Shown here piece by piece: positions 13,676-26,295 of a stretch of 64,000 nucleotides of DNA. Source of the DNA: Parasponia andersonii (lineage: Eukaryota > Streptophyta > Magnoliopsida > Rosales > Cannabaceae). The position numbers and the translations under genes are program-made. The DNA lies in NCBI GenBank assembly GCA_002914805.1, contig JXTB01000069.1:426668-490667 (forward strand), in the 5' to 3' direction. The notes beneath the pieces are model-generated. The model was not told the DNA's origin. It saw only the letters and a list, made by a program, of their open reading frames with translations, and ran no database searches. Position 1 is the first letter of the stretch, and each line of letters begins with the position of its first letter.

Positions 13676-15417
13676 GTATATATATATACGGGCCTTCAGA
13701 TAATGACCTATTGCTATGAACGAGAGACCACATAATGATCCATAAAAGAAGTGGGTCCGATGGAGCCTGGACCAATTTACGATAGCCACTATTGGGCTAA
13801 CAAGAAGGGGGGAACTAATACAAGTGACCGACCCACCGTAAAATTTTTTAAAATAATAATAAAAAGAGAAGAATACGTGGAAAAAATGGGACAATAGACG
13901 TTGTGAATTAAAGAACATTGGCTCCGAAAAGGACAAAGTTAAAAAAGGGAAAGGAAAAGACAGTTGCATATAAAGATGATTTTGTTTCCTTGGATCCTTC
14001 CCTTCGTTGTGTTGGCGAGAAAGTGTGATATGGACAAAAGAGAGAGAGCTTCTTTATATTGAGCATTGACTTCTCCTCGAGTCTACTCTGTCTAGACATT
14101 TTTAATGAACACCAAACAAACGAAAGCTAGCTAGGCTCCATTTATTTCGCGCTCTCTAAAGACTGTATAGAACTATAGATCTGATATATGCTTTGAACGG
14201 GAATAGGATTGAGCTAGAGACTTAACATATCGCCAAAACTATATAATATATATGTATGTGAAGATCATATAAGACAAGCGGAATATAGAACTTTGAAGTT
14301 TAAGCACTTGTAGTGATATTACATACACTCAAGAATGTGTTTCTATAACGTATTGGTAGGTTAGGTTAATTATTAAGAGGCGTAAACGACAGAAAAAGGA
14401 GAGGTTACTTCGAAAAGAAAAAAAAAAATTCAAATAAGAGAGAGAACAAAAATAAAAAGAATAAAAATAAAAAGGGTTTTTTGTGATGTGTTTTTATTTT
14501 TATTTATTTTATTGCTTAAAAGAAGAGTACTTTGATTCATGTTATCCAAGACTTCCAAACAGTTTATTTATTTGACTAGCAATTAGTTGCAACCGTCATT
14601 TCCCATCCTTTCCCACGAGGAGCCTAAGGAAATCACCACTCGTAATTAGGCCCCAGATAGGCGCCAGCCTGCCAGTTACAGCCTAGTGCATTTTTTTTTT
14701 TTTTGGCTCCACTTGCGCTGCTGGTGATTTTCCCCAAACTTTCCCCGTCATATTACTTAAGCCCCCAAATTTTTTTTGTACCATTTGGATCCCTATATTA
14801 TTAATTTTTGTCACACGTTAGTTTTTGATAATATTTTCTTTATAATTTTTGTTATTAAACATGCACTTGCGCCTCACGTAAGTTTTTCTCAACGGTATTT
14901 GGTAGAAATTTTGTAGTTTTTTGTTTTCTTTGCCAGTATCCACATGAACCATAGTAAGTATGATCTTCTTCTGGTATTTCGGACAACAAAGCTTAGACCC
15001 ACCCACCGTACTCTCTTTATTAAGCTTGTATTAGCACAACTCAAGTGGCTGCCATGAGAGAGCTTTTTCTTTCCTCCATTTTGCACTTCTTTATTCTACC
15101 GTACTCCGTATAAATAATTTATACTGTATAGTCCCTTTCAAAACAACCTTTTGATCTCTTCTAAAATATGATGTTCTACTACAGAATGCCTTTCAAACCA
15201 TAATATCGCCATTATAACGAAAATGAGACACAATGTCATCATCAATGAAAACCTTATGCTTTAAAGACTTGCCTTACACCATCTATAAATTTAGAGTATG
15301 ACACCCAGATGCAGCATTGCAATCAATTAAAATATGATAAATAGTTTTAATTTCCTCATTGCACATACTATTCTAATTTTCAATAAACCTAAATTCATTA
15401 AAATTTGACACTTATAT
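13676..15417. other. Intergenic, no gene
   Basis: No gene recognised. The segment 14750-14822 resembles, in inverted orientation, 18400-18480, so both belong to an uncharacterised dispersed repeat. On the minus strand, 15290-15380 has a few residues resembling the zinc-binding tail of plant LINE reverse transcriptases. That match is weak. Confidence 0.45.
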
Positions 15418-17502
15418 TATCATGACCTAAAATCCGAGCAAAAGACAGAAGGAAAATTTTACTGAAAAAAGAAATTTTTTGATTTATTTTAAAATTTTCT
15501 TACAAGTTTCAGTTTTATAAAGCAGTCCATTTAAATAAAATATTTAGAATTTCATCCCGTGAACCTATCCTACAGTTCGTATACACTATTAAACATAGAT
15601 CGAATAATAATTGGAAAATATAATTCAGATTAAAGTCTAAACATCATCATCAACAACAACAATAAGCATCAAATATCAAAATGGCATGCATAAAGTTCAC
15701 AAACATAATAGAAAGTAGTAATCCTAGTTTAATACTAAGTCAAATCCAAATAATCCAAATACCACACTAAGCATCTAGCATTACTAAGACAATGAACTAT
15801 AGTCAGAGATAGCCTCTTAATCCTCTTGATCACCCAAGTTGTACTGACCACTACCTGAGGAAGGAAAGTAAGGGGTGAGTATACAATGCCTAGTAGGAAA
15901 GCAGTTATCTAGATGGAAAATATTTTAGTAATAGAAAGTCATGTATAGTTAGTTTAAATCTAATACATACATATATAATAGTCCAAAATCAGAAATTCAT
16001 ATTAAAATAACATAAGCAAAACCATCTAATTCATATGCACATGACACAAATCAACCCATACTTATGAGCTCACATCCTCTTATTAGTGGAAACTTAGAAT
16101 GATGAGGTATTAAGTATACCTAACAGCATGCCTGATACCTATCAAATTTAGGGAGGAAACCGAATTGTTTACGCCTACTAAATGGAGAGCTAATCAGAAG
16201 AAACAAACCTCATATGTGTTTATGGACTCTATACCTACAGTAGGACATGTAGCACTACACTGTAAACTTACGATGCTAATACAGTATTCATGTATGACTC
16301 TATGATATGTACAATATAGAACTGAAGTGTAAAAATAATCATGTTCTGATTTTTCAATAAAATATGCATACTAAGGTTTTTTTTAAATAGAAAAATGGGC
16401 AGCATAACTGTCCCATTTTTTATATATCCAAAAATAACATACATTCAGAAAAGTCCCAAAACAATGCAATATATATCATACATTCAAGTTCCATCACAAA
16501 TATTCAAATAGTTCTAAAATCACATTTGTCATCATATATTATAGAAAATAAGTTTTTATTCAAAAACAATATAAAACTGAGGTAATTGAATTACTATCTC
16601 ACTAGAATAGTGATACCACGCTATTGGGATCCTTAAGGTATCATTGGACGATCATTTGAAGAGTCGAGAACTAATTCCAAACCCTTAATCGTTCTTTTGT
16701 ATTAAAAAAAAAAAAAACTAACTTTTCAATAGAGTTTTAAATCTACAAACGAACCTCTTCACTGAATTTCTACTACCCAAAATAATTAGGTTAGATATAT
16801 AATTCGTCTAATTCAAGTCTGAACCAAAACCGAACTAGTGGCACATAAAATGAGATAAAACTTAATTGTCCGATTTTGTTTTTCGTGTCAATTTCCAAAT
16901 ATAGTCAATTTATATCAATTTTCTCCATTTTTCGAGTATATTCTAAAATGACATCAAAATCATAATTCAACGACTAGATCAAAAAGTCAAACTCAAGTTC
17001 AAAATACTAAAAAATGGCAACTTTCATAAGGCAAAATAGGATCGTGAAATATGTACCAGAAGTTTCTCTCGACGATCTGAATCCAATGAGCCCAAGAATA
17101 GGCGATGAAACGATCCAAAAAGGTGCCCAAAAATTAAAACTCCCAAGCCTTGAAATCGGCGTTTTTCCAGCAGAAGGGATTAGCGACTTCGCGGGACTAG
17201 CAGCACAACAAGGCTGTGCCGTGTGTCAGGGCTGCCGAATGGTAGGTGCTCTGTAGTCGCTGAGGGAGAGGGTAAGAGGGAAAAGTAATGAGGCCCACGT
17301 GTTCCCTCTTAGCAGGGCACTGTACATTTTTCTAAAATTACATTTTGATCCCTAATTTTTTAAAACTCTTTCAATCAAGTCTCTCCAAAATTTACAGTTT
17401 AGTTTATGTTCCTAAAGAAATTTTGCAATTAAATCCCTTTACTATTAAATTCAAAAATTGGTAAAATTCCCAATTTATCTTCTTAAAATCTGGGTTTTTA
17501 CA
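15418..17502 (-). mobile_element. Solo LTR, same long-LTR family
   Basis: About 2.1 kb, starting near TATCATGACC (family start TGTCACGACC, slightly decayed) and ending TTTTTACA. Flanked by a perfect TATAT target-site duplication (15413-15417 and 17503-17507). It follows the order of motifs seen in 2774-4973 but is diverged. No internal domain. Same orientation as the other family members. A short open frame at 17014-17256 lies inside the LTR and is not a gene. Confidence 0.8.
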
Positions 17503-18958
17503 TATATCAATATATGGTTGCAGCCCAAATGCATTAAGGATAAATGGAATCGTAGAGAACGCAAGTAAAGGAAATTCAAGTATTCAAATTGTCAAAAAGA
17601 AATAAGTTCTTAACAACTGTGATTTCTATCCAACATTTTAATTGTTAAAAATTACATAGAGTAATCATACCTTAACCAAGTATAAGAACTCAATATCCTG
17701 AACTAAAACCTTATTATCAGATACACATTAACAAAACCACAAGCTTTTACTCGTTCTCATATAAATTCAACTTCAAATGTACACATTTTCATCATGACCT
17801 ATAAAATTCTTTAATCATAGAACTTCCAAACAAAAATAAAATTAAATTAAATAAGCCAAGCCATAAATTAACATGTCTTGATATGATGAAAAACAGAGAG
17901 TATATATAAGGTTGAAAGGGAGAGGCCAAAGACTCGACATAGGGACCTCCACTTTATCCTTGATATGTCCAATCTTTTTTTCCTTCTTGGATGTATCATT
18001 TCTGTAAGATCCCATGAACTTCTTATATTTATTTATCTTTTAGCATCAGAAGTTGCCGAGAAATACAATTTGATAAAGCCACAAACGAAGGTCATGGTCT
18101 CTAGGTTAAGAGCACTCACCTAGCTATGGCGTCGCACAAAGAATAAAAGAATGAAAAAAGGCTCTCTAATTCCATGGCAGCATCGGCTTCTCCCAAGTGG
18201 GCTCAAAAGACCATGACCTATTGTTGTTTGAATTATATATCGTCTTCATCTAAAAGAAATTGAAATCTCCAGTTTTCGCCCAAAGTTTCCCTCTGAAGAA
18301 GACGATAATGAATTGCAAAGTTCATTTGGCTTTTGTGTTTCCAGATTATGTACCTATCACGTGCGTATCACGAGGTGTTTAGACGGCTATTTTAGATAGA
18401 AATGGTACCTAAGACTAACGTGTTACAAAAATTAATAGTTGAGGATTCAAATAATACGAAAAAAAAGTTAAAAAAAGTTTGAGGATCTAAGCGATTCGGT
18501 GACGAAAGTTTGGGACCCGAAGTGATATAAACTTTTTTTAATAATGGAAAGTTTTATATATATATTATAATGAATATGTGAAAAAATAACACGTCTTTTC
18601 TGTCCCCTTAATTTGGTTTTTCCCCTGTTTATTTATTTGAAAATTAGGGTTGGACTTTTGGCTCTTCTCTTTTTTACTTCCTAATATAGCCAAATTTACG
18701 AGAAAAGAAAAAAAAAATTAATTCACGGGTTTTCCCCAGCAATAACCAAGCATGGTTAATCATTAATGTACGTTAGGATAAAAAAAAACTAATATAAATA
18801 TATTTTTAAAGGGGATGGATCAGTGCACTTGTACGTATTCTCCCTTCTTTTGAATAACATTCAAATGCAATCGTTCTTATTTTTAACATTAAACTTTTCT
18901 TCTTCTTTTTTTCCTGGTGAGTTGTAAGTTGTTACATGACAAATATTTATATATATAT
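17503..18958. other. Intergenic, no gene
   Basis: No coding region recognised. The segment 18400-18480 belongs to a dispersed repeat shared with 14750-14822. Confidence 0.5.
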
Positions 18959-19922
18959 TGTTGGAGCGGTTTTACACCAGTCGTCCGCGTGTCATGAACT
19001 GCTGATGCTGGATTCTCCAACTGTTCACGTGCCCTTGCTACTTCACAAATCCCTGAACTCCAAGCAGGATCGGAGAGGCGGGGGTGGCTACCTGCAAAGA
19101 CTCTCCGATGCTTAAGTCAGTGGTTTTTCTTTGCGTTTTTGGTAGCAAGGAGAAAAGTGTATCAAATCAATTCATAAACTTATCTCTTTTTCGTATTTTC
19201 TTCTTTTTTCTTCTGCTCTCAGATTGTCTTTTTTCTTTGTAAGTGCTTTTTTTTGTACTCAAGAAAGCAACATGCCTCCTTTGAATGCGTAGCTTTCATA
19301 TATGTAGTCCTCTGATCATCAACAGTGTTCTTCTCCATCTTTTGAAAAGTAAAATAATATATTTTTTAGTACCTTTCACTCCCGGATCTTAAAACCATCA
19401 TGGGCCGAGATTTCTGTGACCTCTTCTGTGCTACCGCGGCCTGATTTCCGCCGCCTCCTATCGTTTCAATCCGTCAGGAGCGAGATTTGGGCACATCGCC
19501 GTTCTGTTAGGATGGCTTGTCCCTGCGCGCGCACCTACCCAGAAACGCATTAAATGCCCTGTCGGGGTCCGGAGCCGTGGGGCTGTCTTCCATTGCATCC
19601 AGTCTGAAGACCCTTGGGGCTTCTGATCCCTACGACAGCTGAGGCGAGGGTCGCTGCTCCCAGATAGCAGACCCTCTGGGTCTGAAGATCCTTGGGGCTT
19701 CTGATCCCAACGACAGTTGAGGCGAGGGTCGCTGTTCCCAGACAGCAGACCCTTGGGGCTTCAGACCGCCAGCTGTCATGGACTCGAGGTCTGACCGATT
19801 GAACCGTTTGGGATCAGTGATGGATTCTGCCTTAAATTCGGAAGACCCACATGCCGATGTCGGGATCACGTGCGATCCGCGTGACCCTTCTCACGGTTCG
19901 AGGCTCGGGAATGGGCCCCACA
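18959..19922. mobile_element. Solo LTR, GC-richer, different family
   Basis: 964-bp block starting TGTTGGAGCGG and ending GGCCCCACA, flanked by a perfect TATAT duplication (18954-18958 and 19923-19927). It contains CTCCGATGCTTAAGTCAG, a stretch I associate with plant LTRs. Much more GC-rich than its surroundings and unrelated in sequence to the long-LTR family. No internal region is attached. The TATAT flank lies in an AT-rich context and is weaker evidence than a mixed-sequence duplication would be. Confidence 0.7.
19603..19765. repeat. 78-bp tandem repeat inside the solo LTR
   Basis: Two adjacent copies, 19603-19680 and 19681-19758, each starting TCTGAAGA and containing GAGGCGAGGGTCGCTG. 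They are followed by a short partial third start (CCTTGGGGCTTC). A local duplication within the LTR. Confidence 0.85.
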
Positions 19923-21031
19923 TATATATCTAATGTAGTTTTCAGCCGTGAATTCCTTATTATTGTTCGAGTATGATCAATTTGGGCATTCGGAGACATC
20001 TTTAAAATTGCCACATTTATATATAATGGAGTATTTTCTTAAACAGAGATATTATTGATGCGCGTACTAAGTACTAGTACCCACTGAAGTAAATTAATGA
20101 GAAGCGGTTCGGAACAGAATCCAACATTGAGATATGAACTTAATTGTCGCGACTTTATTGACTTTGGCCCCCGAAATGAATGCAAATAGAATATAAATCT
20201 GAATTCAGCTTGATTTTCTAAGCAGTGTTTCTGCTAAGCACCTTAAAAGAATGCTCCACCTGTACAATACTACAACCCTATATAGCACTATGCAAAAATT
20301 TCATGTAATCTAATAAACTCTGCCAATAGAATCCGTCAGCGTACGGACGTCGGATACACCCGGATAAAAACTCATGGTTGATGAAAATATCTGTGTGTAT
20401 ATATATATATATATGGATCCTCTCTGGCTCTCTTATATTGAGAAGGCGGCCTTTAACTTTCTCCAAAGTCCAAATCCAAAATATAAACATATATGGTACC
20501 AAATATAACTCAAGGAGAGAAGAATACGGTTGCAACTTGTAACACGCTGGTGAAAAGGAGGAACCCCTATAACTATACCCTATTGATTTTTGGGTATAAG
20601 GTTACCATGACAATGCATAGTCCACAGGCTCTTTAACTAGCTCCATCAGTACGTACACGTATATTAAACCCGCATATCATTTTTTTTGTCTTTAACTTGC
20701 GTTAAAGAAACATTAATAAAGGTATAACCTTATATAAAAAGTGCATCTACATCGATCGGTCACTTCATTACGGCAAAGTTACTTACAAACAGTACTTATA
20801 ATATAGTACTAACGTCATTAAACAGTCAGTTTAGTGACAAATTTTCACTTTAGAAAGGATCCTAATTAGAATTTTCTTTTATTATACTCTACTTCTATTT
20901 TTTTCTCAGAAAAAGAAATATTTTTTTTTTTTGGCTTTATATAAACCTAACATTTCACAGACAAAATTTCATCCTTTAGCTCTCCATTTACGCTCCTAGC
21001 TAGAAAAAACTATTAAGGAAAAAAAAAAACA
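19923..21031 (+). promoter_or_regulatory. Upstream region of the OFP gene
   Basis: 1.1 kb between the solo LTR and the OFP start codon. No other gene is seen. The proximal part is pyrimidine-rich and contains a good TATA box (separate entry). Confidence 0.5.
20936..20945 (+). promoter_or_regulatory. TATA box of the OFP gene
   Basis: TTTATATAAA, about 87 bp upstream of the ATG. This leaves room for a leader of about 50-60 nt. Confidence 0.65.
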
Positions 21032-22204
21032 ATGGCGAAACGTTTCAAGCTACGAATTTCCAGAATCATTCCTTCTTTCAATCCCTGCGGTAATTCCAAA
21101 GACCCCTCCAGTCCCATTCCGTCCTTTTTCCGATCCTCTACGGTAAGTCCCACAGTAGTACTCCCCAAACACCGTTTTCCGTCCACCACCACCACTACTA
21201 CTACAACCCCACCTACTAAGCCCCACCGCTCTTCCCTGAAACGCCACGTGTCTTCCGCGTTCATGTCCGTCGGTTGCGGCCGTAGAGGATCGAAACCCAC
21301 CCTCTCCGATTACGACGACAACGACGTTGCTAGTTCTAAGTCACATGACGAGACGTACTTTCAGTGGGAGAAACAGGACAACTGGCACGTGATTGCCAAG
21401 GTCTACGACTGCGACTACAACGTCGTCGAAACCCCTCGCCGTAAAATCTACACGTCATCAGTCTCCGGCCGCTCCAATAACGGAAACGACGACGGTTTGC
21501 CTCCTCCTCCTCCGCCTCCTTCGTCCGCCGAAAAGAGCAAGAAGAAGCAGAAGAAACGACGATCAAAGAAGAAAACGACAACAGTAGCTCGGTCCATACT
21601 CCGCATCAGCACCTCTTCTGCCGAGAGTGGACTCTTCAGCAGCGAAGGCTTCGACGACGGTGATGAAAACGACGAGGAAGAAGAAGAAACCGAAACGTTG
21701 GTCTCATCTTCTAGAAGCTTCTCCACCGATTCCTCTTCCTCCGAGTTCAATCCCCACCTGGAAACCATACGCGAGGTCGCACTGGATAACCACCCAAGTA
21801 GAAGAAAGAACAAGAAAAAGAATAAGAAGAGAACGAAACGGTGCGTTTCGAAGAAGCTTCATCAGGCGAGGAAGTCGTGGTCTTCGGCGACGGCGGAGAG
21901 CGGCGCCGAGTCGACCCCGGCGAGGCTCTCGATGTTCCAGAGGATGATCCCTTGTACGGTGGATGGGAAAGTGAGGGAGAGCTTCGCGGTGATTAAGAAG
22001 TCGGAGGATCCGTACGTGGACTTCAAGAGGTCGATGATGGAGATGATTTTGGAGAAGCAGATGTTTGATGACAAGGATCTGGAACAGCTCTTACACTGTT
22101 TCTTGTCCCTTAACTCGCGCGACCACCATGGGATCATCGTTCAAGCTTTTTCTGAGATTTGGGAGGTTCTGTTCTGCAGTCAAAGAGTTTCTAGAGCTCT
22201 TTGA
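21032..22204 (+). CDS. OFP7: OVATE family protein (OFP7-like transcriptional repressor)
   Basis: Single-exon gene, 390 aa. OVATE family proteins are plant transcriptional repressors that bind TALE homeodomain (KNOX/BELL) and TRM proteins and affect organ shape and secondary walls. Visible parts: a conserved basic N-terminus (MAKRFKLRISRI); a Thr run at 52-59; the WHVIAKVYD segment at 118-126 typical of this subgroup; a basic nuclear-localisation-like cluster near 168-182; an acidic stretch around 205-220; a second basic cluster near 257-272; and the OVATE domain at 318-381, with SEDPYVDFKRSMMEM followed by the leucine-rich half ending EIWEVLF. The ATG lies 87 bp after a TATA box and opens the conserved N-terminus. 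Placement beside SF3B4 and the PPR gene matches Arabidopsis OFP7 (At2g18500), so I prefer OFP7 over OFP6 or OFP8. Family call is very secure; the exact orthologue rests on synteny. Confidence 0.93.
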   Translation: MAKRFKLRISRIIPSFNPCGNSKDPSSPIPSFFRSSTVSPTVVLPKHRFPSTTTTTTTTPPTKPHRSSLKRHVSSAFMSVGCGRRGSKPTLSDYDDNDVASSKSHDETYFQWEKQDNWHVIAKVYDCDYNVVETPRRKIYTSSVSGRSNNGNDDGLPPPPPPPSSAEKSKKKQKKRRSKKKTTTVARSILRISTSSAESGLFSSEGFDDGDENDEEEEETETLVSSSRSFSTDSSSSEFNPHLETIREVALDNHPSRRKNKKKNKKRTKRCVSKKLHQARKSWSSATAESGAESTPARLSMFQRMIPCTVDGKVRESFAVIKKSEDPYVDFKRSMMEMILEKQMFDDKDLEQLLHCFLSLNSRDHHGIIVQAFSEIWEVLFCSQRVSRAL

Positions 22205-24126
22205 CTACTCGATCGATATTGGAACAATATTCAATTAAGTAGCTAATGATCTTCATTATATTGTAATATTTTTTTTTTTTCTATTTTGTAATATATATGA
22301 ACTATTTTATTAAGTCTCTTAATTTAACTAAGTGGTACGTACGTACGTATATATATATCTCATGCATTTCTACGTAGCTATGTTGATTTTTATTTGTTTG
22401 TTAGTTAAATACTAATTTATCTGGATTTGTGAAGCCGACCTTCACGTACGTAGTTGATTTGCAATATGTGAACTCCGTACAGATTCGTAGATAAGAATGA
22501 TATTTCGATTTAAATGAATGAATGAAAGTTGAACGAAAAAAAAAAAAGGGGGGAAAACAGAGAACACCCGGCGTGAGACCTGGAAATCAACTGGGGACCC
22601 ATTTCAACTTTCACTTATTCCATTATGGAGTATTCGCGGCTTTGGTGGACGCTGTCGTTTCGAGAGGGAACAGGAGAGCAACACGTGGATCTAAGCGTGA
22701 AAAGGACTTGAGAGCTTAATGCTCTATGTTTTTTCATTGACCATTAAACCTTTGGAGATTGACCAATGATTTAAGCAAAACGCTCATGATTTAATAGGAC
22801 CGGAATGATATTGTTACTTAATTTCCCACATCAATAAAAATTGCCCAAACGGTTATTATTCTTGTGCACATGGATAGTGGATGCCATTCCCGCGTAGGGG
22901 GTCCACACGTCTGGTATTACTTTTTTTAACTTTAAAGGAAATGTGTATAAGTACGTTTTAGATATTTGTAAAAGAAATCCAGTTATAAGACTTTGACTGT
23001 GCAATAATACTATTTGACCAGATTTGTCACAACTAGCCATATGGACTACAGAGCTTCTCTAAATTGCTCTCTCAACTCGCACAGTTGAAGTTGCTGGTCA
23101 GTATTTTTTTCAATTATTGGCGATTACTATTAGAAAATGACATATTTTTAAGTGCATATAGTGATGTAAAGAGCGGTGTTTGTGTCAGGTACAAATGTCT
23201 CGGTTTATTAAAAATAAATAAAAGGGTAAAAATATCTCAGTCATCCATGCTTGGTCGACGTTTCATTCAATTCAAATCAAGTAAGTTATACATAAACAGT
23301 AAGATCTGATTCACAAACAAAGCCAATTCTGTATAATATAAGTACATATAAGCACATGTTACACTTATGAAATATTCGTATCAAAAGTAGTTAAGCTACT
23401 AATGTAGGACTAATATATAAATAATATATATCAGAAATGGAATAGTCAGTGGTCACAGAAAGTCAGAACACTGCCTCAGGTGTTGTATATATGTAAGTAT
23501 CAGTACTACTCTTCGTCTCTCTGGTTTTATTTCTGTTAATATAACATATATAGACCTAATCTGGCGTGACTGTGTTACGTGAAGGTCACGCCAGCGTCAC
23601 AATAATTTTACCCACTCTTGGCCCCTGAAAGAGGAGGACTGAGGAAGATTTTGAATGATATAAGGACGTTATATAATATTAATAGTAGTAGTATAGTAGT
23701 AGTGTTATGTTAAGTCTTACAGTCTTCTGTAAGAAGAGGACACACACGCTATCAGTCTCAGAGATTCCTTGCCACAAATTCAACGTAACTTAAAAACAGC
23801 CCTTTCTTTCTCTCTCTCTCACTCTGTAATATCTTCCGGATTCTACGTATCTGCCATTATATATTTTTATACGAGTAAACGAATACGATATTTCACCTCA
23901 AGCATGCTTTAAAAACCCCTGTTTTTTTCAATCGTCATATCTTGACCGTTGGATTGTCATCTTTGTTTTCCGCCTCGGGATCTGAGGCTCTATAATTTAG
24001 GCTACTGTACTGTCCCAGTTGCAGACATGAGACATCAAAAGAATGGCAGAAAAAATAAAACCGAGTCGTTTCTATTCAGTTGTCTTGCTCATCATTCTCG
24101 ATCAAGTAGTCTTCAATAAACCAATC
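22205..24126. other. Intergenic 3' of the OFP gene, no gene
   Basis: Contains the OFP 3' flank (AT-rich, possible poly(A) signals after 22240) and AT-rich DNA. Nothing coding is recognised. Confidence 0.55.
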
Positions 24127-26295
24127 CCTCGCCACCAAAATTTTAAGGAAGTGATTTTAGTAATTTTTAATTAAAATATTGATAAACAGTATTTTTTTTT
24201 TTCAAATTTTCAAAAAATTAAGTATTAGAAGTTTAAAATTGTACTTCTCGTAAATAAGTAAAATTCAAATTAAAGAAATTTCTTATTAATATAGATTTTC
24301 AAGAAAATATTCTACTCTAAATTTAAAGGAATTCCAATTGATTAATTTAGAAATATTTTTAAGTTCATAACATTTAGATAAATGAGTCAAATTAAAACCT
24401 TAGGTCCATTGTTTAAATAATCTACATAAAATTATTTGTGTTGCTAAGTATTCAATTTAATAGCAATGTCATCATCATACATCGCTTAGTAGATATACTA
24501 CTATTAACTAAATAAATTTGGCTTAGAAAGAAAAATGATATAGAGTACGAACCAACCAATAAAGATGTGAAAAATGACACACATATGTCAAACAACCTTG
24601 ACAAGTCACCAAAATAATTTCTCCAAAATAAATCAACACCTGAAAGTGGAAGTAAATAAGAGGGGGGTGAGCACGTGAATGCTCAGTAGATAATCGATTA
24701 CAAGTTTTTATATGTAAGAAAATATACTCATGTTGAAGGTCTTGTATGGTTAGTGTTTCATTCCAAACAGTTCACAAAACTCAAGTGGAAATCATAGTCC
24801 AAATATTCAAACATTCCAAGCCATTGTAAAATATCCATCAAAACCAGTACATATCTATTCAAGCCAATATATAACCATGTATGTAATCATGATGTCTAAA
24901 GTATCCTTGTGAATCACTCGTAAGTCTGAGCCACCTAAAGAGACATTGTAAGTCCGATCACCCTATGTGGGCATCGTAAGTCCGTCGGCCACATAAGTAT
25001 GTGAGTACACAGAAATACTATATAAATGACAGAATAAGAATATGCACCATTTCCACAAAATCTCAAAATAACTATGCAGTATTCTTTAATCAAATCACTT
25101 TTAGTCCTCAAAACTGTGTTCTCAAACCATTTTGGATTTTCTAAAAATTTCGGTATTATAACAGTTATTTTTTTATCAAAACCCAAAAATCTAATTTCCT
25201 GCAGAAAACAATCAAAAACAATATATATGACACGCCAACCAATATGGCACACCAACCAGTATTACGTATCTCCTATGTAGTTTATATTTCAAATCAGGTC
25301 AAAAATAGACATAAATACAATTTTTATAGATTATTTTACGAAATTCTATATTTATTGAAAATATATAAAATTCATAAATTAAATTAATTTTAAAATCAAG
25401 AAATCGAATCCCTACCTCATTAGAATAGTGATACTACGCTATTAGATGCTCAAAGTATTGATTGGATGGTCGTTCGGAGGGTCGGGAACCAATTCCACGT
25501 TCTCGATCGCTCACTTAGGAAGCATCGACCCCTCAACGAAGCTTCGAATCAATGAACAGACCTTTTTATTGAATTTCTAATGTCTAAAATTGCTAAGTTA
25601 GACTTATAACTCAACTAATTCGGATATGGACCGACACCGAACCGGTGGCACATAAAACTAGACAAAATCTAAGCCGTTAGATATTGACTTTCATGCTGGT
25701 CACTAAATATAGTCAATATATATATATCAAACTTCACTATTTTCTGAGTACATTCAAAAACGACAACAAAAACGAAATCTAACAGTCGGATTAAAAACTA
25801 AAATTCAAAACTTAAAATACCTAAAAATAACAACTTTTAAACTGGGTAAAATGGGATCGTGAAATATATACTTTGAAGTTCATCTCAACGATACGAACTC
25901 AACGAGCTCAAGAACGCAACTTGAAACGGTCGAAATTATAGCCGAAAATCGAAACTCCCCACTGCAAAAAACTGCGTTTTCTAGCGATGTCGAGATCGGC
26001 AGTGACCAAGGATAGGTGGCGTGCGCAGTAAGCGGTGTGGGGGAGCTTCGCCGGTGGTTGGGAAGACCAAACGATGGCTGTGGAGACGACGGCTCCTCCT
26101 TGCATTCCTTCGGTCGAGTAAACAAGGGAGGGATGAGAGAGAGTCGGGAGAGGAGGGGGGTGGACAAGAGGAGGGGGGTGGACAAGGGAGAGAGAGAGAG
26201 AAAGAAAGCATATATATAATATTTAATTAATTATTATTTTTTAAAAAAATTTAGTCAAATGACCGTTTTATCCCTATAAAGACTGTGATTTTACA
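24127..26295 (-). mobile_element. Diverged LTR of the long-LTR gypsy-type family
   Basis: Follows the family order: a decayed start near CGCCACCAAAA, a middle with GTGAGCACGTGAATGCTCAG, and an end GATTTTACA. No clean target-site duplication was found at the edges, so the left boundary is approximate. No internal domain. Open frames at 25908-26230 are LTR sequence, low-complexity GA/GGGGG-rich, and not genes. Confidence 0.7.

Noticed and set aside
21050-22137. Several open frames overlapping the OFP gene in other frames and antisense
   Set aside because: They are shadows of the OVATE protein frame, low-complexity, with no known domain.
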